64,000 bases of DNA. Origin: Phaeobacter sp. 11ANDIMAR09. GTDB taxonomy: Bacteria > Pseudomonadota > Alphaproteobacteria > Rhodobacterales > Rhodobacteraceae. A program made the position numbers and the translations under genes. Positions 55,992-63,653 of this stretch are shown here, in pieces. The notes under the pieces are model-generated. The model ran no database searches. It was not told the origin of the DNA and saw only the letters and a program-made list of their open reading frames with translations. Positions within the stretch are counted from its first letter, which is position 1; the number at the start of each line of letters is the position of its first letter. The DNA is taken from positions 124,001 to 188,000 of the forward strand of contig NZ_LIKT01000003.1 of NCBI RefSeq assembly GCF_001294455.1. Reading direction: 5' to 3'.

Positions 55992-56185
55992 CTTTGCGGC
56001 AGGCGGATACAAGCAGCAAAATGGGCGAGATGAACAATCGCAAAAGCGTGACCAGCCGCCCGCGCTTTCCGCAGGCAAGGCAGCGCATGAGGGGTTTAAG
56101 AGGCGCGGCCCTGCCGCTATATGCAGGGACTGACGGTGGCCAAAGCCGCCATGTGCAGCCTTATTTGCAGATTTGGGGATACGAA

Positions 56186-57130
56186 ATGAGCGACACGCGC
56201 CACACCAAGGTTCTGATCATTGGCTCCGGCCCGGCCGGTTATACAGCGGGTGTCTATGCCGCCCGCGCCATGCTGGAACCTGTTCTGGTTCAGGGCATCG
56301 AGCCCGGCGGCCAGCTGACCACCACCACCGAGGTGGAAAACTACCCCGGCTTTACCGAGGTCCAGGGCCCTGATCTGATGATCAAGATGCAGGAACATGC
56401 CTCCGCCATGGGCTGTGACATCGTCGGCGACATCATCACCTCGTTGGACATGTCCAAACGCCCCTTTACTGCCAAGGGCGACAGCGGCACCACCTATACA
56501 GCGGATGCGGTGATCCTGGCCACGGGGGCGCGCGCCAAATGGTTGGGGTTGGAGTCGGAAGAGAAATTCAAGGGCTTTGGCGTCTCGGCCTGTGCCACCT
56601 GCGACGGTTTCTTTTACCGCGGCCAGGAAATTGTGGTCATTGGCGGCGGCAACACCGCCGTGGAGGAAGCCCTGTTCCTGACCAACTTTGCCTCCAAGGT
56701 CACACTGGTTCACCGCCGCGACGAGCTGCGTTCGGAGAAAATCCTGCAGGACCGCCTGTTCAAAAACCCCAAGATCGAGCCCCTGTGGTTCCATGAGCTG
56801 GAAGAGGTCTATGGCACCGACAGCCCGCTGGGCGTCGAAGGCATCAAGGTCAAACATGTAAAAACTGGCGAGATCACCGACATCCCCTGCAAGGGCGTCT
56901 TTGTTGCCATCGGCCATGCGCCTGCCAACGAGCTGGTGAAGGACGTGTTGGACATGCACAACGGCGGCTATGTCTCGGTCAAGCCAGGGTCGACCGAGAC
57001 CTCGGTCCCTGGTGTCTTTGCCGCCGGTGATCTGACTGATCACAAATACCGCCAGGCGGTTACTTCGGCCGGCATGGGCTGCATGGCCGCGCTGGATGCG
57101 GAGCGTTTTCTGGCCGAACAGGACGACTAA
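56186..57130 (+). CDS. trxB: thioredoxin-disulfide reductase
   Basis: 314-residue NADPH/FAD flavoenzyme reducing thioredoxin. GSGPAGYTAGVYAAR for FAD near residue 13, the redox-active Cys136-Ala-Thr-Cys139, and GGGNTAVEEALFLT for NADPH are intact; the C-terminal AAGDLTDHKYRQAVTSAG is typical. The ATG at 56186 begins MSDTRHTKVLIIG; a frame open 64 codons further upstream lacks support. Divergent from the Lrp regulator. Confidence 0.97.
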   Translation: MSDTRHTKVLIIGSGPAGYTAGVYAARAMLEPVLVQGIEPGGQLTTTTEVENYPGFTEVQGPDLMIKMQEHASAMGCDIVGDIITSLDMSKRPFTAKGDSGTTYTADAVILATGARAKWLGLESEEKFKGFGVSACATCDGFFYRGQEIVVIGGGNTAVEEALFLTNFASKVTLVHRRDELRSEKILQDRLFKNPKIEPLWFHELEEVYGTDSPLGVEGIKVKHVKTGEITDIPCKGVFVAIGHAPANELVKDVLDMHNGGYVSVKPGSTETSVPGVFAAGDLTDHKYRQAVTSAGMGCMAALDAERFLAEQDD

Positions 57131-57164
57131 GCCCGGCGGCACAGGCTCCAGTTACACAATAAAA

Positions 57165-57195
57165 TTGGTCGACCAAGGCAGATTTGGTCGACCAA
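57165..57195. promoter_or_regulatory. two identical 12-bp palindromes TTGGTCGACCAA
   Basis: Perfect palindromes at 57165-57176 and 57184-57195, seven bases apart (19 bp start to start), in the gap between trxB and the cyclase gene. The half-site TTGGT / ACCAA resembles operators of GntR/FadR-type (FCD) regulators. The two copies could also pair with each other in RNA. No run of T follows, so a terminator role is less likely. Confidence 0.6.
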
Positions 57196-57300
57196 GCCCA
57201 AGCTCTGTCGTCAGCCCCTATTTTTTACCGTTTGAAACGCCTTGACCTGCCCAAAGACATCCGGGCACCCTGCTCGTGTGTAACCGAAAGGGTCTTTGGC

Positions 57301-59022
57301 GTGACACATGTGCTCTGGCGGGGAGATTTTGTTCAGCGCAGTCGCACCGTTAGTGGTGTCTTCCTGCTCCTGTACGCATTCCTTCACTTTCTGAACATTG
57401 CCGCAGGTCTGATTTCCCCGGAGGTCATGTATCAGGTTCAGGAGTTCCGCAGGCTGCTTACCGGTCACCCGCCGGGTCAGATCCTGCTGTTTTCCGCACT
57501 CTTGGTGCATATCGGTCTGGCGCTCTGGCAGGTGGCCAGCCGTCGGACCCTCCGCATGAGCCTGGCCCAGGGCCTGCAACTGATCTTGGGGCTCGTCATT
57601 CCTCTGCAGCTGATCCAGCATCTTGTTTTCACCAGCTATGCCTCCAACATCCATGGGCTGGATGATGACATGACCTCGATCATATTGCTGATGTGGAATT
57701 CCCCCGAAGTCTGGCAGCAATATCTGTTGCTGTTGGTGGTCTGGGTGCATGGCTGTATTGGCCTGCACATGTGGCTGCGGATCACCAGCTGGTGGCGGCC
57801 GCTTCTCCCCTATATGATTGGCCTGGCGACCCTGGTGCCGACTTTGGCACTGGCAGGTCTTTTGACCGAAGGGCGCCGCATCTGGGCAATCTTTAGCCGC
57901 CCTGGAAACGCCCCCGTAATACGTGACAGTTTTAACTGGCCTGACAATACCGGCTTTGCCCGCTTGTTTGAGATCTACAACCTCAGCTTTTGGATCTTCC
58001 TGATTCTGCTGGGCAGTGCGGTGGCAACCTTTTATTTGCGCAGGATCATTCGCAAGCGGAACTCACTGCAAATCCGCTATGAAAACGGCACCCAGATCAC
58101 GATTGAACACGGGCTGACTCTGCTGGAAATCTCTCAGCTCAACGGTATTCCCCATACCTCGCTCTGCGGCGGCAAGGGGCGCTGCACCACCTGTCGGATC
58201 GAAGTGACCAAGGGTCTGGAGGGCCTGCCACCGCCCAGCCCGGCAGAAGCGCGTACACTAAAGGCCATCAAGGCCCGAGAAAATGTCCGCCTGGCCTGCC
58301 AAATCCGGCCCAGCACCTCGCTCTCCATTCAACGGGTCTATCAGCCCAAGGGGCGCCGCCAGGTGCATTCGGCGCAGGGAGTCGAAAAAACCATCGCGGT
58401 GCTGTTTTTGGACATTCGCGGCTTCACCGCCCGCTCTGCTGGACTGCTGCCCTATGACATCGTCTTTCTGCTGAACAGGTTTTTTGACGCAATAGTGCCC
58501 GAAATCACTAAGGCTGGAGGCACCGTGGACAAATACATGGGAGATGGGCTGCTCGCCCTATTTGAGATGGACGAGCCGGAGCATTCGGCGCAGGCCGGGA
58601 TTGCCGCTGCCTGCAATATCGGCGTGGCTCTGGCGCGGTTTAACAGGCTGCTTGCTTCCGAAGGCGAAGACCCAGTCCACATCGGCATGGGTCTGCACAC
58701 TGGCACCGTGGTTCTAGGCGAAATTGGCACCACCGAGAATGCCCCCCGCACCCTGATCGGCTCAGCTGTGAATGCGGCCAGCCGCTTAGAGGCCAAGACC
58801 AAGGATCTGGGGGTTGAACTGCTGATCTCCGAATTGGTGATCCAGGCGGCAGGCCTATCGGCGCCACTGGGGATGATGCAGGATTTCACCCTGCGCGGTG
58901 TGGACCACCCGGTCCGCGCCCTGCCCGTCGCCCAGGCCGCAACGCTGGAGGGCATGCTGACACCCCAGACGGATCCCGAGGTCACCACCTTTGCACCCGC
59001 GACCTCTGGCCGAGCAACCTGA
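57301..59022 (+). CDS. membrane adenylate cyclase with cytochrome-b-like anchor and [2Fe-2S] domain
   Basis: 573-residue class III nucleotidyl cyclase. N-terminal anchor with about six TM helices bearing His29, His70, His107 and His150/His156 at helix positions suited to two b hemes, as in succinate dehydrogenase-type anchors and S. meliloti CyaC. Then a [2Fe-2S] ferredoxin domain (Cys289-x5-Cys295-x2-Cys298...Cys333). Catalytic domain: metal Asp371 and Asp415, adenine-specifying Lys411 and Thr484, Asn491 and Arg495 (VNAASR), which predicts cAMP, not cGMP, and the class IIIb Lys/Thr pair. Start GTG 57301 with GAAAGGG eight bases upstream; a TTG at 57184 lies inside the palindrome pair. Input is probably quinone or redox state (inferred). 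Confidence 0.9.
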   Translation: MTHVLWRGDFVQRSRTVSGVFLLLYAFLHFLNIAAGLISPEVMYQVQEFRRLLTGHPPGQILLFSALLVHIGLALWQVASRRTLRMSLAQGLQLILGLVIPLQLIQHLVFTSYASNIHGLDDDMTSIILLMWNSPEVWQQYLLLLVVWVHGCIGLHMWLRITSWWRPLLPYMIGLATLVPTLALAGLLTEGRRIWAIFSRPGNAPVIRDSFNWPDNTGFARLFEIYNLSFWIFLILLGSAVATFYLRRIIRKRNSLQIRYENGTQITIEHGLTLLEISQLNGIPHTSLCGGKGRCTTCRIEVTKGLEGLPPPSPAEARTLKAIKARENVRLACQIRPSTSLSIQRVYQPKGRRQVHSAQGVEKTIAVLFLDIRGFTARSAGLLPYDIVFLLNRFFDAIVPEITKAGGTVDKYMGDGLLALFEMDEPEHSAQAGIAAACNIGVALARFNRLLASEGEDPVHIGMGLHTGTVVLGEIGTTENAPRTLIGSAVNAASRLEAKTKDLGVELLISELVIQAAGLSAPLGMMQDFTLRGVDHPVRALPVAQAATLEGMLTPQTDPEVTTFAPATSGRAT

Positions 59023-59170
59023 CCCCCCTCCCTAAGTTTTACCCTGTTTTGGTCCAAAGTTCCGGTTTTCCCGGCCTGTGTGATACGCTGTTTCATCAGG
59101 ATGGACAAACTCGGTCCAGCGGGCATCCTGTCCCGCAACTGGGGACGGTTTGCGCGGATTCTAGAAAAAT

Positions 59171-59199
59171 TTGACTTTGCATTTGCAGCAATTTATGAG
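59171..59199 (+). promoter_or_regulatory. promoter of the MarR-EPS/Sat-CysC gene
   Basis: TTGACT (59171-59176), 17-nt spacer, TATGAG (59194-59199): good -35, fair -10. The predicted start of transcription falls within the palindrome that follows, leaving about 30 nt of leader. Confidence 0.6.
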
Positions 59200-59221
59200 A
59201 TGTGTTCACTCATGAACACAT
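59200..59221. promoter_or_regulatory. operator-like palindrome before the MarR-EPS/Sat-CysC gene
   Basis: Perfect nine-bp arms ATGTGTTCA and TGAACACAT with a CTCA spacer, directly after the -10 and 15 bp before the start codon at 59236. Size and place fit autorepression by a MarR-type winged helix. Confidence 0.65.
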
Positions 59222-59235
59222 ATTGAAAATCAACC

Positions 59236-61311
59236 ATGCCTTCGCCTGAAACAAACCCAAACCCAGATGAGGAAGATCTGCTCTTCCGCCTCCTGCGCCA
59301 GTTCGATCTGGAGCCGGAAGCCTCGCAGCGCGCTACCGCTGCTGCGCTGGGGATCTCTTTGGGCGGGCTCAACACTCAACTGCGCGCAGCCGCCGAGGCC
59401 GGTCTGATCACAATTAGCGACCGCCCCGGCCCGGATAAACGGCAACGCTATGCCTACACATTGACCCGCCGGGGCGCTTCAGAAAAGCGCCGCCTCGCCG
59501 ATCAATTCCTTTCCCGCAAGCTCGCTGAGTACAACGCGCTCCATGCGGAACTCACTGGTACAGCAAGCGGCCTGCCACACATTAAACACAGGACTCATCC
59601 AATGCAGAACAATCTGGCCCCCATCCCCGAGCTCTACGTCTCTTATGACTCCGCTCAAAAACTGAAAGTCGAGGCCGGCGAGCTGAAAAGCCACGACCTG
59701 ACACCGCGCCAGATTTGCGATCTGGAACTCTTGATGAACGGCGGCTTCAACCCGCTGAAAGGCTTCCTGTCCAAGGAAGACTATGATGGCGTTGTTGAAA
59801 ACATGCGCCTTGCGGATGGTTCCCTCTGGCCTATGCCAATCACTCTGGATGTCTCCGAAGACTTTGCCGCCAGCCTGGAAGCCGGTGAGGACATCGCCCT
59901 GCGTGATCAGGAAGGCGTAATCCTGGCCACCATGACCGTCACCGATAACTGGGTGCCCAACAAATCGCGTGAAGCCGAAAAAGTCTTTGGCGCCGACGAT
60001 GATGCCCACCCCGCAGTCAACTATCTGCACAACCAAGCCGGCAAGGTCTACCTCGGCGGCCCGGTAACCGGCATCCAGCAGCCTGTGCACTATGATTTCC
60101 GCGCCCGCCGCGACACTCCAAACGAAATGCGCGCCTATTTCCGCAAGCTGGGCTGGCGCAAAGTTGTGGCCTTCCAGACCCGCAACCCCCTGCACCGCGC
60201 CCATCAGGAGCTGACCTTCCGCGCCGCGCGGGAAGCCCAGGCCAACCTGCTGATTCACCCCGTTGTTGGCATGACCAAACCCGGCGATGTTGACCACTTT
60301 ACCCGCGTCCGTTGCTACGAGGCGGTTTTGGACAAATACCCTGCCTCCACCACCTCGATGAGCCTCTTGAACCTGGCAATGCGTATGGCCGGCCCCCGCG
60401 AGGCCGTCTGGCATGGTTTGATCCGCAAAAACCACGGCTGCACCCATTTCATCGTTGGCCGCGACCACGCAGGCCCCGGCAAAAACTCTGCCGGTGAAGA
60501 CTTCTATGGCCCCTATGATGCCCAAGACCTGTTCCGCACCCATGAGGAAGAAATGGGTATCGAAATGGTCGACTTCAAACATATGGTTTGGGTCTCGGAA
60601 CGCGCCCAATATGAAGCTATCGACGAGATCGAAGACAAGGATGATGTCACCATCCTCAACATTTCGGGCACCGAGCTGCGCCGCCGCCTGGCCGAAGGTC
60701 TGGAAATCCCTGAGTGGTTCTCTTTCCCCGAAGTTGTCGCCGAGCTGCGCAAAACCAAGCCACCACGCTCCAAGCAGGGCTTCACCGTCTTCTTCACAGG
60801 TTTCTCGGGCTCCGGCAAATCCACCATTGCCAATGCTTTGATGGTCAAGCTGATGGAAATGGGCGGCCGCCCCGTGACCCTGCTGGATGGTGACATCGTG
60901 CGTAAAAACCTTAGCTCCGAACTGGGGTTCTCAAAAGAGCACCGCGATCTCAACATTCGCCGTATCGGCTATGTGGCCTCGGAAATCACCAAAAACGGTG
61001 GCATCGCCATCTGCGCGCCCATTGCGCCCTATGCCACCACCCGTCGCGCCGTGCGTGAAGATGTGGAGCAATTTGGTGCCTTTGTCGAAATCCATGTTGC
61101 CACCTCGATCGAAGAATGCGAGCGCCGCGACCGTAAGGGTCTGTACAAGCTGGCCCGCGAAGGCAAGATCAAGGAATTCACCGGGATCTCTGACCCCTAT
61201 GACGTGCCTGCCAGCCCCGAGCTGAGCGTTGAGACCGAAAATGTTGAGGTCGACAACTGCGCGCATCAGGTTCTGCTCAAGCTGGAAAACATGGGTCTGA
61301 TCGCAGGTTGA
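59236..61311 (+). CDS. MarR-EPS regulator domain fused in frame to sulfate adenylyltransferase / APS kinase
   Basis: One uninterrupted frame of 691 codons. Residues 1-108 are a complete MarR-type winged helix of the EPS-associated kind (LLFRLLRQFD...SQRATAAALGISLGGLN...RYAYTLTRRGASEKRRLADQFLSRKLAEYNAL). After a 14-residue link, residue 123 onward is the 569-residue Sat-CysC bifunctional enzyme: Sat motifs QTRNPLHRAH (314-323) and GRDHAGPG (408-415), CysC P-loop GFSGSGKST (522-530) and DGDIVRKNL. It makes APS then PAPS from sulfate. An internal ATG (59602) with AGGA upstream could start the enzyme alone. No stop codon separates the parts. Confidence 0.9.
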   Translation: MPSPETNPNPDEEDLLFRLLRQFDLEPEASQRATAAALGISLGGLNTQLRAAAEAGLITISDRPGPDKRQRYAYTLTRRGASEKRRLADQFLSRKLAEYNALHAELTGTASGLPHIKHRTHPMQNNLAPIPELYVSYDSAQKLKVEAGELKSHDLTPRQICDLELLMNGGFNPLKGFLSKEDYDGVVENMRLADGSLWPMPITLDVSEDFAASLEAGEDIALRDQEGVILATMTVTDNWVPNKSREAEKVFGADDDAHPAVNYLHNQAGKVYLGGPVTGIQQPVHYDFRARRDTPNEMRAYFRKLGWRKVVAFQTRNPLHRAHQELTFRAAREAQANLLIHPVVGMTKPGDVDHFTRVRCYEAVLDKYPASTTSMSLLNLAMRMAGPREAVWHGLIRKNHGCTHFIVGRDHAGPGKNSAGEDFYGPYDAQDLFRTHEEEMGIEMVDFKHMVWVSERAQYEAIDEIEDKDDVTILNISGTELRRRLAEGLEIPEWFSFPEVVAELRKTKPPRSKQGFTVFFTGFSGSGKSTIANALMVKLMEMGGRPVTLLDGDIVRKNLSSELGFSKEHRDLNIRRIGYVASEITKNGGIAICAPIAPYATTRRAVREDVEQFGAFVEIHVATSIEECERRDRKGLYKLAREGKIKEFTGISDPYDVPASPELSVETENVEVDNCAHQVLLKLENMGLIAG
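59590..59604 (+). promoter_or_regulatory. internal ribosome binding site and start codon for Sat-CysC
   Basis: AGGA at 59590-59593, eight bases, ATG at 59602-59604 (MQNNLAPIPELYVSYD, the usual N terminus of stand-alone Sat-CysC in this group). It suggests the enzyme may also be made alone. Confidence 0.6.
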
Positions 61312-61346
61312 TCTGAACGCGAGACAGCAGCCCCGTCACAAATTCA

Positions 61347-61377
61347 GGCCCGCCCTTTTCCAAGGGGCGGGCCTTTT
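61347..61377 (+). terminator. intrinsic terminator of the Sat-CysC gene
   Basis: GGCCCGCCC / GGGCGGGCC with a nine-nt loop, then TTTT. It lies 35 bp past the stop. Confidence 0.9.
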
Positions 61378-61477
61378 CATGTGCTGGCCTTGGCACCGCT
61401 TGACCACTTGCCTCAGTGCCTCAGCTTCGCAGAGCTTTCGGGCAAAACGGCAGACAATTAGACAAAGGCAGAGCGGG

Positions 61478-62362
61478 TCAGAGACTGTCGCGAAGAGTTC
61501 GCGCCGCGCGCAAAGACAGATCGCCATAGTGCACAGCTGCCTGTTTCAGCTCTCGGAGCGCTGGCAGGCGACGCGCATAGTCCTCAGGGCCGATCTGCTT
61601 TAGGGCCGCCTCAAGCTCCTGCTGATCGTGACACTGTATGATGCCCTCACCTGCAAAGAAGTCCGCGATATTGGGACACCCCCAATACAGCGGCACGGTT
61701 TCACATAGAATCGCATCGATCAGTTTTTCGGAAAAGTAATTCGGCTCCTGCACGTTTTCGATCACCACCGAATAGCGATAGGGGGCCAGGCCGTCCGATT
61801 TTTTGTCAAAAGGCTGGTAGCCCCGGCCAAGGATCTCTGCCTCTGGCCTCTGCGCCTGCAGATGGGCGACAATTTGATGGCGCAGCTTGTGCCCCGGATG
61901 ATCCTTTTTGGCCGAGGCAATCAGGGAAAGTTCTTTGGTTTTAGTGATTTGCAGCCGCTCCCACTCCGGCACCCAGGTGGTGCCATAGGGCAGCATCAGG
62001 CCATTGGGCAGGTGCGCCAAAAGCTGTGGATCATAGGTAAAAACCCGGAAAAACCTCCGCGCGCTGAGCCTGAGAATGTGATGATGATCCGCCGACATGA
62101 TCTTGGGCTCGGCCACGATCATCGACAGATGCGCCGGGCAGCTACCATGCGACTGAATATGCATCGCCCGTTTGGCAAAGACGATCAAATGATCCTCGGC
62201 CGCCATATCCCTGACCCGCTTTCCAAGCAGGCGTTCCGGGCATCCCAAAGGCCATTCCATCTCTGACAGCGGCCGTTCAGCCAGGGCTTTGCCCAGTTTG
62301 CCGCCATAGGGCAGGATTGCAATTGCAGGCTCTGTCATGGCTGCGGGCTCAGAGGGCGTCAT
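61478..62362 (-). CDS. glycosyltransferase family 10 (fucosyltransferase-like)
   Basis: 294-residue GT10-type protein. The C-terminal donor-binding signature is clear: YRYSVVIENVQEPNYFSEKL, then IDAILCETVPLYWGCPNIADFF. GT10 enzymes use GDP-fucose and modify cell-surface glycans; here the acceptor is unknown. The start is set at ATG 62362; 62338 is an alternative. It lies convergent to the PAPS-producing gene, so both may serve surface polysaccharide. Confidence 0.87.
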   Translation of the reverse strand: MTPSEPAAMTEPAIAILPYGGKLGKALAERPLSEMEWPLGCPERLLGKRVRDMAAEDHLIVFAKRAMHIQSHGSCPAHLSMIVAEPKIMSADHHHILRLSARRFFRVFTYDPQLLAHLPNGLMLPYGTTWVPEWERLQITKTKELSLIASAKKDHPGHKLRHQIVAHLQAQRPEAEILGRGYQPFDKKSDGLAPYRYSVVIENVQEPNYFSEKLIDAILCETVPLYWGCPNIADFFAGEGIIQCHDQQELEAALKQIGPEDYARRLPALRELKQAAVHYGDLSLRAARTLRDSL

Positions 62363-62397
62363 TGGCACAGGATTCCGTTTTTGGTTGGGGTCTGAGA

Positions 62398-63282
62398 TCA
62401 GCTTTGATCCGGCAGGTCAACTGAGCCGCGCATCAAAACAAAGCCCTGTCCCGCAACCTTGATGCCCTGGATATTGTCACAGGGACCAATCCGACTGACC
62501 TGCGCCATGCCCGGCCGGCCCATGCCATGCCCCTGCTCGGCGGTAAATCTGTCCTTTGGCATGAGGCCGTGCCGCCACAAATAGGCCGCCATGGCCCCGG
62601 TGGCTGAACCGGTAAAGGGATCTTCGGGTGGGCTGGGCGGTGCCATCAAAAGCCGGGAGTAGGTATCCCCCATCTCTGTGGCCCCCTGCAGGGTCACCAA
62701 AAAGGGCTCCATCATGTCAACGCCATCAGCGCCCAACGATTCCCCCAGGGTCGCCAAAGCCGACAGATCCAGCCGTGCTCGAGCCAAGTCCGCCTGGTGC
62801 TTTAGCACCGTGATGCAAAAGGGCAAGCCGGTGGAAACCCTTTGCGGTATCCCCTGGATGGCCTCGACGGGTAATGAAATCGCGGCCGCGACCAGAGCGG
62901 GATCCGCCGCAGGGCCAAATTCTGGTGCGATCTGGGTCATTTCGATGCGCTCACCTGCAACCGTGACCGGAACGATCCCCGCCCCGGTCTCCAAGCGGAT
63001 CTCTCCGTCACCGATCAGCCCGCGATCCCGCAGCGCGGCAACTGTTGCAATGGTGGGATGGCCGGCAAAGGGAATCTCGCGACTGGCCAGGAAATAGCGC
63101 ACCCGAATATCTGCCAGCTCCGAAGGACCGGTGAAGGTACATTCGACCAGGGAGGTCTCGCGGACATAGGCCGTACAGGTCTCGACGGGAAGATGCGCGC
63201 CCTCATGGACCACGGCGCAGCCATTGCCGCCAAAGGCCCTGTCTGAGAAGGCGTCGACCCAGTCAAAATCAAATCTGCTCAT
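62398..63282 (-). CDS. PhzF family isomerase
   Basis: 294-residue two-domain epimerase/isomerase fold of the PhzF group. The catalytic Glu42 lies in VRETSLVECTF, PFAGHPTIATVAAL is the hallmark, and the C-terminal repeat has EDPFTGSATGAMAAYLW. Phenazine genes are not present, so the role is unknown; many homologues are uncharacterised. It lies 35 bp upstream of the GT10 gene on the same strand and may be co-transcribed. Confidence 0.93.
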   Translation of the reverse strand: MSRFDFDWVDAFSDRAFGGNGCAVVHEGAHLPVETCTAYVRETSLVECTFTGPSELADIRVRYFLASREIPFAGHPTIATVAALRDRGLIGDGEIRLETGAGIVPVTVAGERIEMTQIAPEFGPAADPALVAAAISLPVEAIQGIPQRVSTGLPFCITVLKHQADLARARLDLSALATLGESLGADGVDMMEPFLVTLQGATEMGDTYSRLLMAPPSPPEDPFTGSATGAMAAYLWRHGLMPKDRFTAEQGHGMGRPGMAQVSRIGPCDNIQGIKVAGQGFVLMRGSVDLPDQS

Positions 63283-63414
63283 CCACCCTGCCCTCAGAAA
63301 TTATTTGCAGGAAGTCTAACCAAGTTTGATCACCGGGTGAACCACCTGCACATCATAGGTCAGGCGCCCCTATGCTCTCTATTGACCATCAAGAGTGCGC
63401 ATAGGGAAGCGGAG

Positions 63415-63648
63415 TCAATGCACGGCAACCGGAGAGAAATCATTTTGCCGTGCCAGAACAAAGGCCAGCTTGCGGTCTGCCACCAGGGCGAGCTGCTCGC
63501 CCTCGGCATCATGCACCGCATAAAGATGGTCGCGTCCCTGGGCGCTGGCCTGCATATCCTCTGGCAAGTCCTCAACAGCAATCGTTTTGACGTAAACGAT
63601 GCGTGGGCCGGAATTGCCAAAGCTCGGCGTATCAACTGGAGTGTGCAT
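63415..63648 (-). CDS. DUF1150 family protein
   Basis: 77-residue alphaproteobacterial protein of unknown function: GNSGPRIVYVKTIAVEDLPEDMQ, HLYAVHDAEGEQLALVADRKLAFVLARQND are typical. The ATG at 63648 has AAAGAG directly upstream; a TTG three codons earlier was rejected. It follows the Hsp20 gene by 5 bp, the usual pairing, so it is probably heat-shock co-regulated. Confidence 0.92.
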   Translation of the reverse strand: MHTPVDTPSFGNSGPRIVYVKTIAVEDLPEDMQASAQGRDHLYAVHDAEGEQLALVADRKLAFVLARQNDFSPVAVH

Positions 63649-63653
63649 CTCTT

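Noticed and set aside
57184-57300. Upstream extension of the cyclase from a TTG
   Set aside because: The TTG is part of the second palindrome, no ribosome site precedes it, and the GTG at 57301 has a good one directly before the first TM helix.
59479-60609. 376-codon frame antisense to Sat-CysC
   Set aside because: Shadow frame; composition mirrors the sense gene and no domain is visible.
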